The translations under genes and the position numbers were made by a program. Under the pieces are notes generated by a model. The model saw nothing but the letters and a program-made list of their open reading frames with translations. It was not told the DNA's origin and ran no database searches. Positions 19,270 to 28,994 of a DNA stretch of 56,053 nucleotides are shown here, one piece after another (positions within the stretch are counted from its first letter, which is position 1; each line of letters begins with the position of its first letter). The DNA is taken from NCBI RefSeq assembly GCF_016552165.1, contig NZ_JACVDA010000014.1, forward strand, positions 1 to 56,053, written 5' to 3'. The stretch is from Parvimonas parva (GTDB lineage: Bacteria > Bacillota > Clostridia > Tissierellales > Peptoniphilaceae).

Positions 19270-20811
19270 ATGAATTTTCCTGTATTAAAAGGAACTTCTT
19301 ACGTATTAGTTCATGCACCAGACATGATAATCCAAAATGGAACAACTCAAACTACTGAAAAGGCTTTAAATCCTGATTCAGAATATTTAAAGGAAATACC
19401 AAATCATATTAGAAAATATGAAGAAGTATTAAATTATTTACCAAATCAAGTTTACATTGGAAACAAAAGACCAGAAGATTTAAAAGCTGTACCACAACCA
19501 TGGTCAGATGCTGATAAATATTTATCAGGAGCTCCAAGAGATGGTAAATATGGTGAAATAATGCCAGAACATGAATTCATTGGACTTATGAAAATCTGTG
19601 ACGCTTTTGATTTAGTTTCACTTAATAAAGAATTTACTGAATCTGTTAAAGCTGATTTAGAAAAACACCCATTAATTAGTGATGCATTAGTTGCTAGATT
19701 AAAAGAAGGTGTTGAACAATCTGTTCTTGAAGGACATATGGAAAACCATGCTGAAGGTTTATATTTTGAAGATAAATTAGTAGGGGTTGTTACTAGAGCT
19801 CATGATGTTGATGTTAACTTATCAGCTCATGTTATGTTAGAAAACTTAGTTACTAAAGCATCAGGATTATTAGCTGCTTTACATTTAGTTGCTAAAAATG
19901 ATTTAAATCCTAATGATGTTGAATATGTTATTGAATGTTCAGAAGAAGCTTGTGGAGATATGAACCAAAGAGGTGGTGGTAACTTCGCTAAATCTATCGC
20001 TGAATTAGCTGGATTTGACAATGCTTCAGGTTCTGACTTAAGAGGATTCTGTGCAGCTCCAACTCATACATTAATCGCTGCATCTTCTCATGTTCATTCT
20101 GGAACTTTTAAACATGTTGTTATAGTTGCAGGTGGATGTACTGCTAAATTAGGTATGAATGGTAAAGACCACTTAAAGAAAGGCTTACCAATATTAGAAG
20201 ATTGTATCGGTGGATTTGCTGCATTAATTTCTGAAAATGATGGAGTTAACCCAGTATTAAGAACTGATATAGTTGGAAGACATACAGTAGGAACTGGTTC
20301 TTCACCACAAGCTGTAATGTCAGCATTAGTTACTGCTCCATTAGAAAAAGCTAATTTAACAGTTAAAGATGTTGATAAATATTCAGCTGAAATGCAAAAC
20401 CCAGATATTACTAAACCAGCTGGAGCTGGAGATGTTCCAAATGCAAACTTCAAGATGATTGGTGCATTAGGAGTAATGAAAAAACAATTAGAAAAAGCTG
20501 AAATTGCAAGCTTTATTGAAGATCATGGTATGGAAGGTTGGGCTCCAACTCAAGGACATATTCCCTCAGGGGTTCCTTACTTAGGATTCTGTCGTGAAGA
20601 TTTAACTTCTGGAGAATTAAATAGAGCTATGATTATTGGTAAAGGTTCTTTATTCTTAGGAAGAATGACTAACTTATTCGACGGTGTATCAATTGTTTTA
20701 GAAAGAAATTCAGGTAAAGTTGAAGAAAATTCTGGAGTTTCTAAGGAAGAAGTTAAGAAATTAGTTGCTGAAGCAATGAGAAATTTTGCATCTTCTTTAA
20801 TTGAAGAATAG
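19270..20811 (+). CDS. grdC: Glycine reductase component C, beta subunit
   Basis: GrdC with GrdD forms protein C, which cleaves the carboxymethyl-selenoether of GrdA and releases acetyl phosphate. The 513-residue product begins MNFPVLKGTSYVLVHAPDM and resembles beta-ketoacyl synthase III in the segment ECSEEACGDMNQRGGGNFAKS, with further Cys at LRGFCAAPTHTL. An in-frame TTG at 19210 is upstream, but ATG 19270 has the perfect site AAAGGAGGT. It is 10 bases ahead of grdD. Confidence 0.95.
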   Translation: MNFPVLKGTSYVLVHAPDMIIQNGTTQTTEKALNPDSEYLKEIPNHIRKYEEVLNYLPNQVYIGNKRPEDLKAVPQPWSDADKYLSGAPRDGKYGEIMPEHEFIGLMKICDAFDLVSLNKEFTESVKADLEKHPLISDALVARLKEGVEQSVLEGHMENHAEGLYFEDKLVGVVTRAHDVDVNLSAHVMLENLVTKASGLLAALHLVAKNDLNPNDVEYVIECSEEACGDMNQRGGGNFAKSIAELAGFDNASGSDLRGFCAAPTHTLIAASSHVHSGTFKHVVIVAGGCTAKLGMNGKDHLKKGLPILEDCIGGFAALISENDGVNPVLRTDIVGRHTVGTGSSPQAVMSALVTAPLEKANLTVKDVDKYSAEMQNPDITKPAGAGDVPNANFKMIGALGVMKKQLEKAEIASFIEDHGMEGWAPTQGHIPSGVPYLGFCREDLTSGELNRAMIIGKGSLFLGRMTNLFDGVSIVLERNSGKVEENSGVSKEEVKKLVAEAMRNFASSLIEE

Positions 20812-20821
20812 AGGTGATTTC

Positions 20822-21982
20822 ATGTCTGATATAAAAAACGTAATTGGTAATATCTTCGAAGAAATCGCTACTGGATTAGAAACAGGTGCTTTTACATCAA
20901 GACCAAGAATTGCTGTTACAACTTTAGGCAGTGAACACGGACTAGAAAATGTTGTTAAAGGGGCAGAACTTGCTCAATCAAGAGATAAGAGTGTTGAATA
21001 TTGTATAATTGGACCGGAAGTAAAAACTTCTTTAAAACAATATGTTGTTGAAAATGAAGAAGAAGGCTATAAGAAAATGGAACAACTTTTGGACAGTGGA
21101 GAAGTTGATGGTTGTGTAACAATGCATTACAGTTTCCCAATTGGAGTTTCTACTGTAGGTAGAGTTGTAACTCCTGCTGCTGCAAAAGAAATGATTATAG
21201 CTACAACTACTGGAACTTCTTCTGCACATAGAGTAGAAGGTATGGTTAAAAACGGTATCTATGGTGTTATCGTTGCTAAAGCATTAGGAATTGAAAATCC
21301 AACTGTTGGTATTTTAAATGTTGATAATGCAGTTTCTGTTGAAAGAGCATTTAAAGAATTAAAAGAAAATGGATATGATATGAACTTTGCTGAATCAAAT
21401 AGAGCTGATGGTGGAGTATTAATGAGAGGAAATGACTTATTACAAGGTGTTCCTGATGTTATGGTTAATGATACTTTAACAGGAAATCTTTTAATGAAAG
21501 TATTCTCATCATACACTACTGGTGGTGGATTTGAAGCAATGGGTTATGGATATGGTCCTGGAATTGGCGAAGGATATGATAGATTAGTTCTTATCGTATC
21601 AAGAGCATCAGGATTCCCTGTAATAGCTAATGCTATGACTTATGCTGGACAATTAGTTAAAGGAAATATTAAAGAAGTTTCTAAGAAAGAATTTGAAAAA
21701 GCTAATAAAGCTGGATTAAAAGCTATTTTAGAAAAAATCACTTCTGCTGGAGCTAAAAAAGCTGAACCGGAAGAAGAAATTAAATGTCCTGCTGAAGAAC
21801 AAGCTACTGCTACTATTGGTGGAATTGATATTCTTGAACTTGAAGATGCTAAGGTTGCTTTATGGAAAAACAATATATTTGCTAAGACTGGAATGGGTTG
21901 TACTGGACCTGTTGTAATGGTTAACGATGCAAATCTTGAAAAATCTAAAGAAATTTTAGCTAAAGAAGGATATATTGGTTAA
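20822..21982 (+). CDS. grdD: Glycine reductase component C, alpha subunit
   Basis: The acyl-transferring subunit of protein C; a Cys holds the acetyl thioester that phosphate attacks to give acetyl phosphate. The 386-residue product begins MSDIKNVIGNIFEEIA, has glycine-rich segments MGYGYGPGIGEGYDRL near 241, and the late Cys in KTGMGCTGPVVMVNDANL near 360. It resembles PlsX/phosphate acyltransferases. ATG 20822 follows GAGGTGA; an upstream in-frame ATG at 20801 overlaps the grdC end and is not used. It is the last grd gene. Confidence 0.95.
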   Translation: MSDIKNVIGNIFEEIATGLETGAFTSRPRIAVTTLGSEHGLENVVKGAELAQSRDKSVEYCIIGPEVKTSLKQYVVENEEEGYKKMEQLLDSGEVDGCVTMHYSFPIGVSTVGRVVTPAAAKEMIIATTTGTSSAHRVEGMVKNGIYGVIVAKALGIENPTVGILNVDNAVSVERAFKELKENGYDMNFAESNRADGGVLMRGNDLLQGVPDVMVNDTLTGNLLMKVFSSYTTGGGFEAMGYGYGPGIGEGYDRLVLIVSRASGFPVIANAMTYAGQLVKGNIKEVSKKEFEKANKAGLKAILEKITSAGAKKAEPEEEIKCPAEEQATATIGGIDILELEDAKVALWKNNIFAKTGMGCTGPVVMVNDANLEKSKEILAKEGYIG

Positions 21983-21993
21983 TATAAAAAATT

Positions 21994-22019
21994 AAAAGAG
22001 AGCTTTTGCTCTCTTTTTT
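21994..22019 (+). terminator. Terminator of grdCD
   Basis: AAAAGAGAGC / GCTCTCTTTT arms with a TTTT loop and a T run. Confidence 0.92.
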
Positions 22020-22089
22020 GTTTAGACTTTTTAAAAAGTGGTATAAATATATTGTCTTAATAGAAAGGCAAATATAGGAGGTAAAGAAT

Positions 22090-22653
22090 ATGAGTTTAAT
22101 CGGAAAGAAAATTGAAGAATTTAATGTTCCTGCATATTATGATGGGGATTTAATAACTGTAACAGACAAAGATTTAGAAGGTAAATGGAGTGTTTTCTTC
22201 TTCTATCCAGGAGATTTTACATTTGTATGTCCAACTGAATTAGAAGATTTAGCATTAAGCTATGATAAATTTAAAGCAATTGGTTGTGAAATTTATTCAG
22301 TATCTACTGACTCTGAATTTGTTCACAAAGCATGGTGGGACGCATCTGAAACTATCAGAAAAATCCAATATCCAATGATTTCAGATAGAGCATTAGCTTT
22401 ATCAGAACAATTTGGTGTTTTAATTGAAGGAGAAGGACAAGCATTAAGGGGAACTTTCGTAATAAATCCTCAAGGTGAAATAGTTCTTTATGAAGTAAAT
22501 GCTAACGGAATTGGTAGAAATGCTAAAGAATTATTAAGAAAAGTTCAAGCAGCTCAATTCGTTGCTAAACATGGTGATAAAGTTTGTCCAGCAAGATGGG
22601 AACCAGGCGATGACACTTTAACTCCAGGATTAGATTTAGTTGGTAAAATTTAA
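22090..22653 (+). CDS. ahpC: AhpC-type two-cysteine peroxiredoxin
   Basis: Reduces hydrogen peroxide and organic peroxides. The 187-residue protein has the peroxidatic motif FTFVCPTELEDL with the catalytic Cys near 47, the segment STDSEFVHKAWW, and the resolving Cys in DKVCPARWEPG near 168. Its usual AhpF reductase is not beside it; the thioredoxin reductase of the glycine reductase locus could serve instead. It lies directly after the grd genes, fitting protection of selenoproteins in an anaerobe. ATG 22090 follows AGGAGGT. It has its own terminator. Confidence 0.95.
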   Translation: MSLIGKKIEEFNVPAYYDGDLITVTDKDLEGKWSVFFFYPGDFTFVCPTELEDLALSYDKFKAIGCEIYSVSTDSEFVHKAWWDASETIRKIQYPMISDRALALSEQFGVLIEGEGQALRGTFVINPQGEIVLYEVNANGIGRNAKELLRKVQAAQFVAKHGDKVCPARWEPGDDTLTPGLDLVGKI

Positions 22654-22665
22654 TTAAAGATATTT

Positions 22666-22694
22666 AGACTAGAAAGAAATTTCTAGTCTTTTTT
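22666..22694 (+). terminator. Terminator of ahpC
   Basis: AGACTAGAAA / TTTCTAGTCT arms with a T run. Confidence 0.9.
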
Positions 22695-22772
22695 ATAACA
22701 AAAGGCTATATCCTAAATTGCAAGAATAAATTAGCCACATAAGTTTTAAGTTGAAAAAGTATTCTTTTTTAT

Positions 22773-22800
22773 TGATATTTAATTGTTTTCGTGATATAAT
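22773..22800 (+). promoter_or_regulatory. Promoter of the T-box/valS unit
   Basis: TTGATA at 22773-22778, 16-base spacer, extended -10 TGATATAAT ending at 22800. Confidence 0.8.
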
Positions 22801-22806
22801 ATACCT

Positions 22807-23038
22807 AATATTTTTATGTAAGTATAAAATTAAATATAGGCGTATAAAAGAGGAGTAACTTAAAAGAAATTTTTAGAGAGAATTTGTTTGGTGAAAAAAT
22901 TCAATTTGTTTTTTGTGAAGGTAGCTTTTTAGTTTTGAAAAACGGGTAATTTCGTTATAAATTTAGAGAGTCATTTTTATGAAAATTAGGTGGTACCGCG
23001 ATAACTTCGTCCTATATGTTGGACGAAGTTTTTTTATA
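22807..23038 (+). promoter_or_regulatory. T-box riboswitch, valine tRNA-sensing
   Basis: The leader has the T-box sequence AGGTGGTACCGCG at 22988-23000 and an intrinsic terminator at 23003-23035 (AACTTCGTCC / GGACGAAGTT plus T run). The antiterminator forms when uncharged tRNA pairs with the T-box. The stem I landmarks AGAGAG (22874-22879) and GTGAAG (22915-22920) are followed by GTA at 22921-22923, a fitting Val specifier codon with a purine after it. With valS downstream, this is a transcription-attenuation control of valyl-tRNA synthetase by valine tRNA charging. Confidence 0.92.
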
Positions 23039-23088
23039 ATTAAATTGCTTAGATATATTTAATTTTTACATTATTTTTAGGAGGTTTT

Positions 23089-25716
23089 ATGAAAAATTTA
23101 GAAAAAACTTATAATCCAAAAGATTTTGAAAAGAAAATTTATGATAATTGGATAAAAGATGAAGATTTTACTGCAAAAGTAAATCCTGATAAAAAACCAT
23201 ATACTATTGTTATGCCACCTCCAAATGTAACTGGAAATTTACATTTAGGGCATGCTCTTAACAATACTATTCAAGATATTTTGATTCGTTGGAAGAGAAT
23301 GAGTGGATATGAATCACTTTGGGTTCCGGGAACTGACCATGCGTCTATTTCAACTGAGGCAAAAGTTGTTGAAAAAATTAAAAAAGATGGAAATTCCAAA
23401 GAAAAATTAGGAAGAGATGGTTTCTTAAAAGAGGCTTGGGATTGGACTGAAAAATATGGTGGAAATATTAAGAACCAATTAAAAACTTTAGGTGTTTCTT
23501 GTGATTGGTCAAGAGATGCATTCACTCTAGATGATAATTTATCAAAGGCTGTTGAAGAAGTTTTTATAAAAATGTATGATGCAGGATTGATTTATAGAGG
23601 AGATAGAATTGTAAACTGGTGTTGTAATTGTGGAACTGCCATTTCAGATGCTGAGGTTGAACATGTTGATGAAGATGGACATTTTTATCATATTAAATAT
23701 TTCTTTAAGGATAGTGATGAATATTTAACTATTGCTACTACAAGACCTGAAACTATGCTTGGAGACCTTGCTGTTGCAGTTCATCCTGATGATGAAAGAT
23801 ATAAGGATAAAGTTGGTAAGACTTTAATTTTACCTATTTTAAATATAGAAATTCCTTTGATTGCAGATGAATATGTTGATATGGAATTTGGAACTGGTTG
23901 TGTAAAGATTACTCCTTCTCATGACCCTAATGACTTTGAAGTTGGTAGTAGGCATAATTTAGGACAAAAACTTATAATGGACTATGACGGAAAGATTGCT
24001 CAAGGTTTTGGGAAATTTTCCGGTATGGAAAGAAAGCTTGCAAGAAAAGAAATTGTAAAAGAACTTGAAGAACAAGGATATTTAATTAAAATAGAGCCAC
24101 ATAATCATGCTGTTGGGCATTGTGAAAGATGTAAAACTACTATTGAACCGATTATCTCAAAGCAATGGTTTGTCAAAATGGAAGAATTGGCAAAGCCAGC
24201 TAAACAAGCATATTTAGACGGAAAATTAAATATAATTCCTGAGAGATTTGGAAAAGTTTATATAAATTGGTTAGATAATATCAAAGATTGGTGTATTTCT
24301 CGTCAATTGTGGTGGGGACATAGACTTCCTGTGTATTATTGCAAGGAAAGTGGAGATGTTGTTGTAAGTAGAACTGAACCGAAAGAAGAAGGAAAAACTT
24401 TTGTTAGAGATGAAGATACTTTAGATACTTGGTTTTCATCAGCGTTATGGCCATTTTCAACTTTGGGTTGGCCTAATGAAACTGAGGACTTAAAATATTT
24501 CTTCCCAACAAATACTTTAGTTACCGGTTATGATATTTTATTCTTCTGGGTTATTAGAATGGTGTTCTCAAGTTTATATAATCTTGATGAAGTTCCATTT
24601 GAAAATGTGTATTTCACAGGATTGATTAGAGATGAGCTTGGAAGAAAGATGAGCAAGTCTTTAGGTAATGGAATTGACCCACTTGAAATAATTGATAAAT
24701 ATGGTGCTGACGCTTTAAGATTTACATTGGTTGGTGGTAATACTCCGGGTAATGATATGAGATTCTACGAAAAGAGAGTTGAGGCTAATAGAAATTTTGC
24801 TAATAAACTTTGGAATGCATCAAGATTTGTTCTTATGAATCTAAATGATGATGAAGAATACAGTATTGATTTTGAAAAATTAGAAATTGAAGATAAATGG
24901 ATTTTAACAAGATTAAATAGAGCTGTTAAAGAACTAACTGAAAATCTTGAAAAATTTGAATTTGGGTTGGCATCAGCTAAAATTTACGATTTTATATGGA
25001 ATGAATTCTGTGATTGGTATATTGAATTTTCTAAGACTAGATTATATGGAGATAATGTTGATAAAAAACTTGTTGCTAAATCAGTTTTAGTATATGTTTT
25101 AAGTAATATTTTAAAATTATTACATCCATTTATGCCATTCATTACAGAAGAAATTTACTCTTTTATTCCTAATGTAAATGAAAAATTAATCAATGCAAGT
25201 TTCCCTGTATATGATGAAAATAGTATGTTTATACAAGAAGAAACAGAAATTGAAAATTTAATCGAAACTGTTACTGCAATTAGAAATAAGAGAAGTGAAA
25301 AGAACATTCCACCTTCAAAGAAATCTGATTTATATTTTGTTTCAAGTAATGAACTTACTAAAGAATACACTAATTCTTTAGAACATTTATATAGATTTTT
25401 AGCATCTTGTTCTAAAGTTATAGTAATGGATAAAGATGAAGAAATTGCAAACTCTATGGTTGTAATTTGTAATAATCAAAAGATTTATATTCCTTTAGAC
25501 GGGCTTGTAGATTATGAAAAAGAATTGGAAAAACTAAATGCTGATTTACAAAAATATGAATCTGAAATAAAAAGAGCATCTTCTAAACTTTCAAATGAAA
25601 AATTTGTAAATAATGCTCCTGAAAAAGTTGTAAATGAAGAAAAGGAAAAACTTAAAAAGTATCAAAATATATATGATGAAATAAAATCAAGTATTGAAAA
25701 AATAAAGAATAATTAG
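23089..25716 (+). CDS. valS: Valyl-tRNA synthetase
   Basis: Class I synthetase that loads valine on tRNA-Val. The 875-residue protein has PPPNVTGNLHLGHAL near residue 43 with the HIGH-type motif HLGH, the editing domain with TTRPETMLGD near 220, KMSKS as RKMSKSLGNGIDP near 525, the anticodon-binding helices, and the Val-specific C-terminal coiled coil (DYEKELEKLNADLQKYESEI). The start follows AGGAGG and is controlled by the T-box leader. Three more genes follow closely. Confidence 0.97.
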   Translation: MKNLEKTYNPKDFEKKIYDNWIKDEDFTAKVNPDKKPYTIVMPPPNVTGNLHLGHALNNTIQDILIRWKRMSGYESLWVPGTDHASISTEAKVVEKIKKDGNSKEKLGRDGFLKEAWDWTEKYGGNIKNQLKTLGVSCDWSRDAFTLDDNLSKAVEEVFIKMYDAGLIYRGDRIVNWCCNCGTAISDAEVEHVDEDGHFYHIKYFFKDSDEYLTIATTRPETMLGDLAVAVHPDDERYKDKVGKTLILPILNIEIPLIADEYVDMEFGTGCVKITPSHDPNDFEVGSRHNLGQKLIMDYDGKIAQGFGKFSGMERKLARKEIVKELEEQGYLIKIEPHNHAVGHCERCKTTIEPIISKQWFVKMEELAKPAKQAYLDGKLNIIPERFGKVYINWLDNIKDWCISRQLWWGHRLPVYYCKESGDVVVSRTEPKEEGKTFVRDEDTLDTWFSSALWPFSTLGWPNETEDLKYFFPTNTLVTGYDILFFWVIRMVFSSLYNLDEVPFENVYFTGLIRDELGRKMSKSLGNGIDPLEIIDKYGADALRFTLVGGNTPGNDMRFYEKRVEANRNFANKLWNASRFVLMNLNDDEEYSIDFEKLEIEDKWILTRLNRAVKELTENLEKFEFGLASAKIYDFIWNEFCDWYIEFSKTRLYGDNVDKKLVAKSVLVYVLSNILKLLHPFMPFITEEIYSFIPNVNEKLINASFPVYDENSMFIQEETEIENLIETVTAIRNKRSEKNIPPSKKSDLYFVSSNELTKEYTNSLEHLYRFLASCSKVIVMDKDEEIANSMVVICNNQKIYIPLDGLVDYEKELEKLNADLQKYESEIKRASSKLSNEKFVNNAPEKVVNEEKEKLKKYQNIYDEIKSSIEKIKNN

Positions 25717-25724
25717 GTGATTTT

Positions 25725-25919
25725 ATGAATATAGATTTTAATGTTATATTTATGACATTTTTGATTGTAATACTCGTTAGTATTCAATACACTTTAAATA
25801 AAATATTAATAATTTTAAAAGAAATTAAAGACTCTGAAAAGAAAAAACTCGAATTTGAAAAAAATAATAAAAAAATTCCAAAGGAGGACTATTTTGATGA
25901 ACAAAAGAGAGGTTACTAG
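25725..25919 (+). CDS. Small single-pass membrane protein
   Basis: A 64-residue protein with a hydrophobic N-terminal segment (about 8-30, FMTFLIVILVSIQYTLNKIL) and a lysine/glutamate-rich cytoplasmic tail. It starts 8 bases after valS, with ribosome site AGGTGAT before ATG 25725, and its end overlaps the hpt start by 23 bases, so it belongs to the valS-hpt transcript. I recognise no family; the ribosome site and tight packing make it a real gene. Confidence 0.65.
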   Translation: MNIDFNVIFMTFLIVILVSIQYTLNKILIILKEIKDSEKKKLEFEKNNKKIPKEDYFDEQKRGY

Positions 25920-26418
25920 ATTTACAAGAGAAGAAATTGCAAGTAAAGTAAAAGAACTTGGAAAACAAATTACAAAAGACTATGAGGGAAAAGAACTTGT
26001 TGCTATTGGACTTTTAAGAGGTAGTTTTGTATTTCTTGCAGATTTAGTTAGAGAGATAGATAGACCTATTGTGGTTGATTTTCTAACAACTTCTTCTTAT
26101 GAAAATTCCGAAATTTCAAGTGGTACAGTTAATATTATTTCAGATATTAGAGAGAATATTGAAGGAAAAGATGTCCTTCTTGTAGATGATATTATGGATT
26201 CAGGAAATACTTTAAAAAATGTTAGGGAATATATTTTGACTAAAAAACCGAATAGTGTTAAAACTTGTGTTATGTTGGACAAACCTTGCAGAAGGGAAGT
26301 AGATATAGTACCTGATTATTTTGGATATGAAATCGAAGATTGGTTTATAGTTGGATATGGACTTAATTACGGAGATAAGTATAGAAATATTCCATACATT
26401 TTTTCTTATGAGGACTAA
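25897..26418 (+). CDS. hpt: Hypoxanthine phosphoribosyltransferase
   Basis: Salvages hypoxanthine and guanine by transfer to phosphoribosyl pyrophosphate. The 173-residue protein has the PRPP-binding motif VLLVDDIMDSGNTL near 96-109, the loop LLRGSFVFLADL and a C-terminal DYFGYEIEDWFIVGYGLNYGD-type segment. ATG 25897 follows AAGGAGG with correct spacing; the frame extends upstream to 25855 but without a ribosome site. It is one base from the methyltransferase gene. Confidence 0.95.
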   Translation: MNKREVTRFTREEIASKVKELGKQITKDYEGKELVAIGLLRGSFVFLADLVREIDRPIVVDFLTTSSYENSEISSGTVNIISDIRENIEGKDVLLVDDIMDSGNTLKNVREYILTKKPNSVKTCVMLDKPCRREVDIVPDYFGYEIEDWFIVGYGLNYGDKYRNIPYIFSYED

Positions 26419-26419
26419 T

Positions 26420-27169
26420 ATGTACGATAAATTTTCTTATATTTATGATGAACTTATGAAAAGGCAAGTGGATTACAATCTACTTGCCTCTAATGTTATC
26501 CAAATATGTGATAAGCATAATGTAAAAGTGAAAAATATTTTAGAATGTGGAATGGGTAGTGGAAATTTAACTGAAAAATTTTTAGAAAAAAAAATCTCCG
26601 TTGACGGATTTGATATTTCTGACAATATGTTATCTATTGCTTATGACAAATTGGTTGATTATGAAAATGTTAATATTTTAAAAGGAGATATTAGAACTTT
26701 TGTATCAAATAAAAAATATGATTTGATATGTTGCTTTTTTGATGTTTTAAATTATATAAAATCTTTAGATGAAATTGAAATGTTTTTACAAAATTCTAAA
26801 AAACAAATGACTGAAGATTCAATTTTAATGTTTGATGTAAATTCAGAATACAAACTAAAAGAATATTTAGCAGATAATACTTTTGTTGTTGAAGAAGATA
26901 ATGTTTTTTATACTTGGAGAAATTATTTATATAAAAAATATATAGACTTTGAAATAGACTTTTTTGTAAAAAACGAAAAAAATACTTATGAAAGAATAAC
27001 AGAAAGGCAAAGACAATATATACACTCGGAAAATGATATATCTGAATTAATTGAAAAATGTGGATATGAAATTTTAGAAATTATTGACTTTGAAACTTTT
27101 AAAGATATACGTAAAACTTCATATAGAATATTATATGTCTTAAAATTGAAAGATAATGTTAAAAAGTAA
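26420..27169 (+). CDS. Class I SAM-dependent methyltransferase
   Basis: A 249-residue methyltransferase of the UbiE/YqeM type. Motif I is ILECGMGSGNLTEKFL near residue 38, motif II region VDGFDISDNMLSIA, and the acidic NILKGDIRTF segment follows. The start MYDKFSYIYDELM is common for this family. ATG 26420 begins one base after the hpt stop (ribosome site GAGGA within the hpt end). The target is unknown. Confidence 0.85.
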   Translation: MYDKFSYIYDELMKRQVDYNLLASNVIQICDKHNVKVKNILECGMGSGNLTEKFLEKKISVDGFDISDNMLSIAYDKLVDYENVNILKGDIRTFVSNKKYDLICCFFDVLNYIKSLDEIEMFLQNSKKQMTEDSILMFDVNSEYKLKEYLADNTFVVEEDNVFYTWRNYLYKKYIDFEIDFFVKNEKNTYERITERQRQYIHSENDISELIEKCGYEILEIIDFETFKDIRKTSYRILYVLKLKDNVKK

Positions 27170-27172
27170 GAT

Positions 27173-27201
27173 TTGACAAATAAAACAAATAGGTATATAA
27201 T
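27173..27201 (+). promoter_or_regulatory. Consensus promoter of the DUF819 gene
   Basis: Perfect TTGACA (27173-27178), 17-base spacer and perfect TATAAT (27196-27201); likely one of the strongest promoters in the window. Confidence 0.9.
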
Positions 27202-27250
27202 GTAGAAGAATGTGAAAAGCATTCCATATATTTTTAAGGAGGTATTTTTT

Positions 27251-28516
27251 ATGAGTTTATTCGCTCAAGAAGTGGCAAAACAAAAATATTGGTCACTTAT
27301 CAAGATAGATAACACTTTAGTATTATTAGCTATTCTATGTGCAATAGCAGCATTCAGTATTTATCTTGAACAAACTTATAGCTGGGCAGGTAAAATCACA
27401 GGTTGTATTTTAGCTTTAGCTTTTACAATGGTTTTATCAAATGCGAAAATTATTCCGGCAGAAGACACAAAGGCATATGATATAGTATGGGGTTGGGTAG
27501 TTCCACTTGCTATTCCTATGTTGCTTTTCAAAGCCGATTTAAAGAAGGTTTGGAAAGAATCTGGTAAAGTATTAGGAATTTATTTACTTAGTGGTCTTGG
27601 TACAATCGCTGGTGCATTCGTTGCGTTTTTCTTATTAAGGAATTTTATTCCTGAACTTTATAAATTAAGTGCAATGATGGTTGGTACTTATACAGGAGGA
27701 AGTCTTAATTTAACTGCTATGGCAGATGCATTCCCACTAGATGATAAAGGTTTATTAGGTTCTGCAGTTGTAGCTGATAACTTGTTTATGGGAATTTACT
27801 TTGTAAGTTTAACAATTATTCCTACAATGAAATTCTTTAGAAAACATTATTCTCACCCTTATGAAGATGAAATGGAAAAATTAGGTACTGCTGGTGAAAA
27901 TAAAGCTGCTCAATTCTGGGCTAAAAAAGACGTTTCTTTATTAGATGTTGCCAAAGTTATTTCTATTGCATTTGTAATCGTTGCAATTTCAACAGAATTA
28001 GGTAATTATATTTCAAGTTTTAAACCTGATACTAAAGAAATGGGAACAGCCATGAAATTCTTTATGGATTTATTCTTTGGTTTGTTAGGAAGTAAATATT
28101 TATTAATGACTACAATTACAGTTATTTTAGCAACTTATACTAAGTTTTTAACTAAAGTTTCCGGAGCTGAAGAAATAGGAACATTCTTAATTCACATTTT
28201 CTTTGGAGCAATTGGGGCACCTGCATCAATTGAAATTATCTTAAAGAAAGCTCCATGGTTATTAGTATTCTGCGTTATTATCGTAGTTATAAATATGATT
28301 ATTTCATTTATTTTTGGTAAGATTTTCAGATATTCAATCGAAGAAGTTTGTATTGCTTCAAATGCTAATATAGGTGGACCAACAACTGCTGCTGCACTTG
28401 CAATCGCAAGAGGTTGGAATCAATTAGTTGTACCTGCAATGTTAGTTGGTATTTTAGGATATGTTATTGGTAACTACTATGGAGTATTTATCGGTAATAT
28501 ATTAAAATTATTCTAA
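27251..28516 (+). CDS. DUF819-family membrane protein
   Basis: A 421-residue integral membrane protein (YjcL-like, DUF819), with about ten to twelve hydrophobic segments. It has glycine-rich segments such as MVGTYTGGSLNLTAMADAF near 154 and ASNANIGGPTTAAALAIARGW near 373, an inverted pair typical of transporters of this fold. The substrate is unknown; the family is loosely related to glutamate/sodium symporters. The frame extends up to 27212, but ATG 27251 has the site AAGGAGGT. The consensus promoter suggests high expression. OsmC follows after 2 bases. Confidence 0.88.
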   Translation: MSLFAQEVAKQKYWSLIKIDNTLVLLAILCAIAAFSIYLEQTYSWAGKITGCILALAFTMVLSNAKIIPAEDTKAYDIVWGWVVPLAIPMLLFKADLKKVWKESGKVLGIYLLSGLGTIAGAFVAFFLLRNFIPELYKLSAMMVGTYTGGSLNLTAMADAFPLDDKGLLGSAVVADNLFMGIYFVSLTIIPTMKFFRKHYSHPYEDEMEKLGTAGENKAAQFWAKKDVSLLDVAKVISIAFVIVAISTELGNYISSFKPDTKEMGTAMKFFMDLFFGLLGSKYLLMTTITVILATYTKFLTKVSGAEEIGTFLIHIFFGAIGAPASIEIILKKAPWLLVFCVIIVVINMIISFIFGKIFRYSIEEVCIASNANIGGPTTAAALAIARGWNQLVVPAMLVGILGYVIGNYYGVFIGNILKLF

Positions 28517-28518
28517 TT

Positions 28519-28944
28519 ATGATTTGTAGTATAAAACTTGAAAAAAATGGAGAAATGATTTTATCTAACAACGGACAAGAGATTGTAACTCATAGTACAA
28601 AATGTAAAGAAGTAAATTCCGGATATATGACTCCGGGTGCTATGTTTATGGGTGCTCTTGCAGGTTGTAAGGTTTTAACTTTTTCAAAATCTGCAAAATA
28701 TTATAAAATTGATTTTGAAGATTTGAGCATAGAAGTTGAGGCTGATGTGATAAATACAGATAATATTGGTGATACTCCATTTAAAAATCAAGAGTATTCA
28801 GAAATAAGAACAAAATATTCTTTAAAGACAAAAGCAAGTGTAGAGGAAATTAATAAAGTAATTGAACTTGCTAGTAAGTTCTGTACGGTTAATATTGCAG
28901 TAGATAGTAATATTAAACAAACATATACAATAGAATTAAAATAA
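28519..28944 (+). CDS. OsmC-family protein
   Basis: A 141-residue OsmC/YhfA-type protein. The family fold uses two Cys for peroxide reduction; here Cys50 lies in GALAGCKVLTFSKSA and a late Cys in ASKFCTVNIAVD near 115, both in the expected places. It could reduce organic hydroperoxides. ATG 28519 is 2 bases after the DUF819 stop with no clear ribosome site, so it is probably translated by coupling. Confidence 0.85.
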   Translation: MICSIKLEKNGEMILSNNGQEIVTHSTKCKEVNSGYMTPGAMFMGALAGCKVLTFSKSAKYYKIDFEDLSIEVEADVINTDNIGDTPFKNQEYSEIRTKYSLKTKASVEEINKVIELASKFCTVNIAVDSNIKQTYTIELK

Positions 28945-28950
28945 TGTTTA

Positions 28951-28982
28951 AAAATCACAGATAAAATGTCTGTGATTTTTTT
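28951..28982 (+). terminator. Terminator after OsmC
   Basis: AAAATCACAGA / TCTGTGATTTT arms with a seven-base loop and T run. Confidence 0.92.
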
Positions 28983-28994
28983 GTGTGTAAAAAC

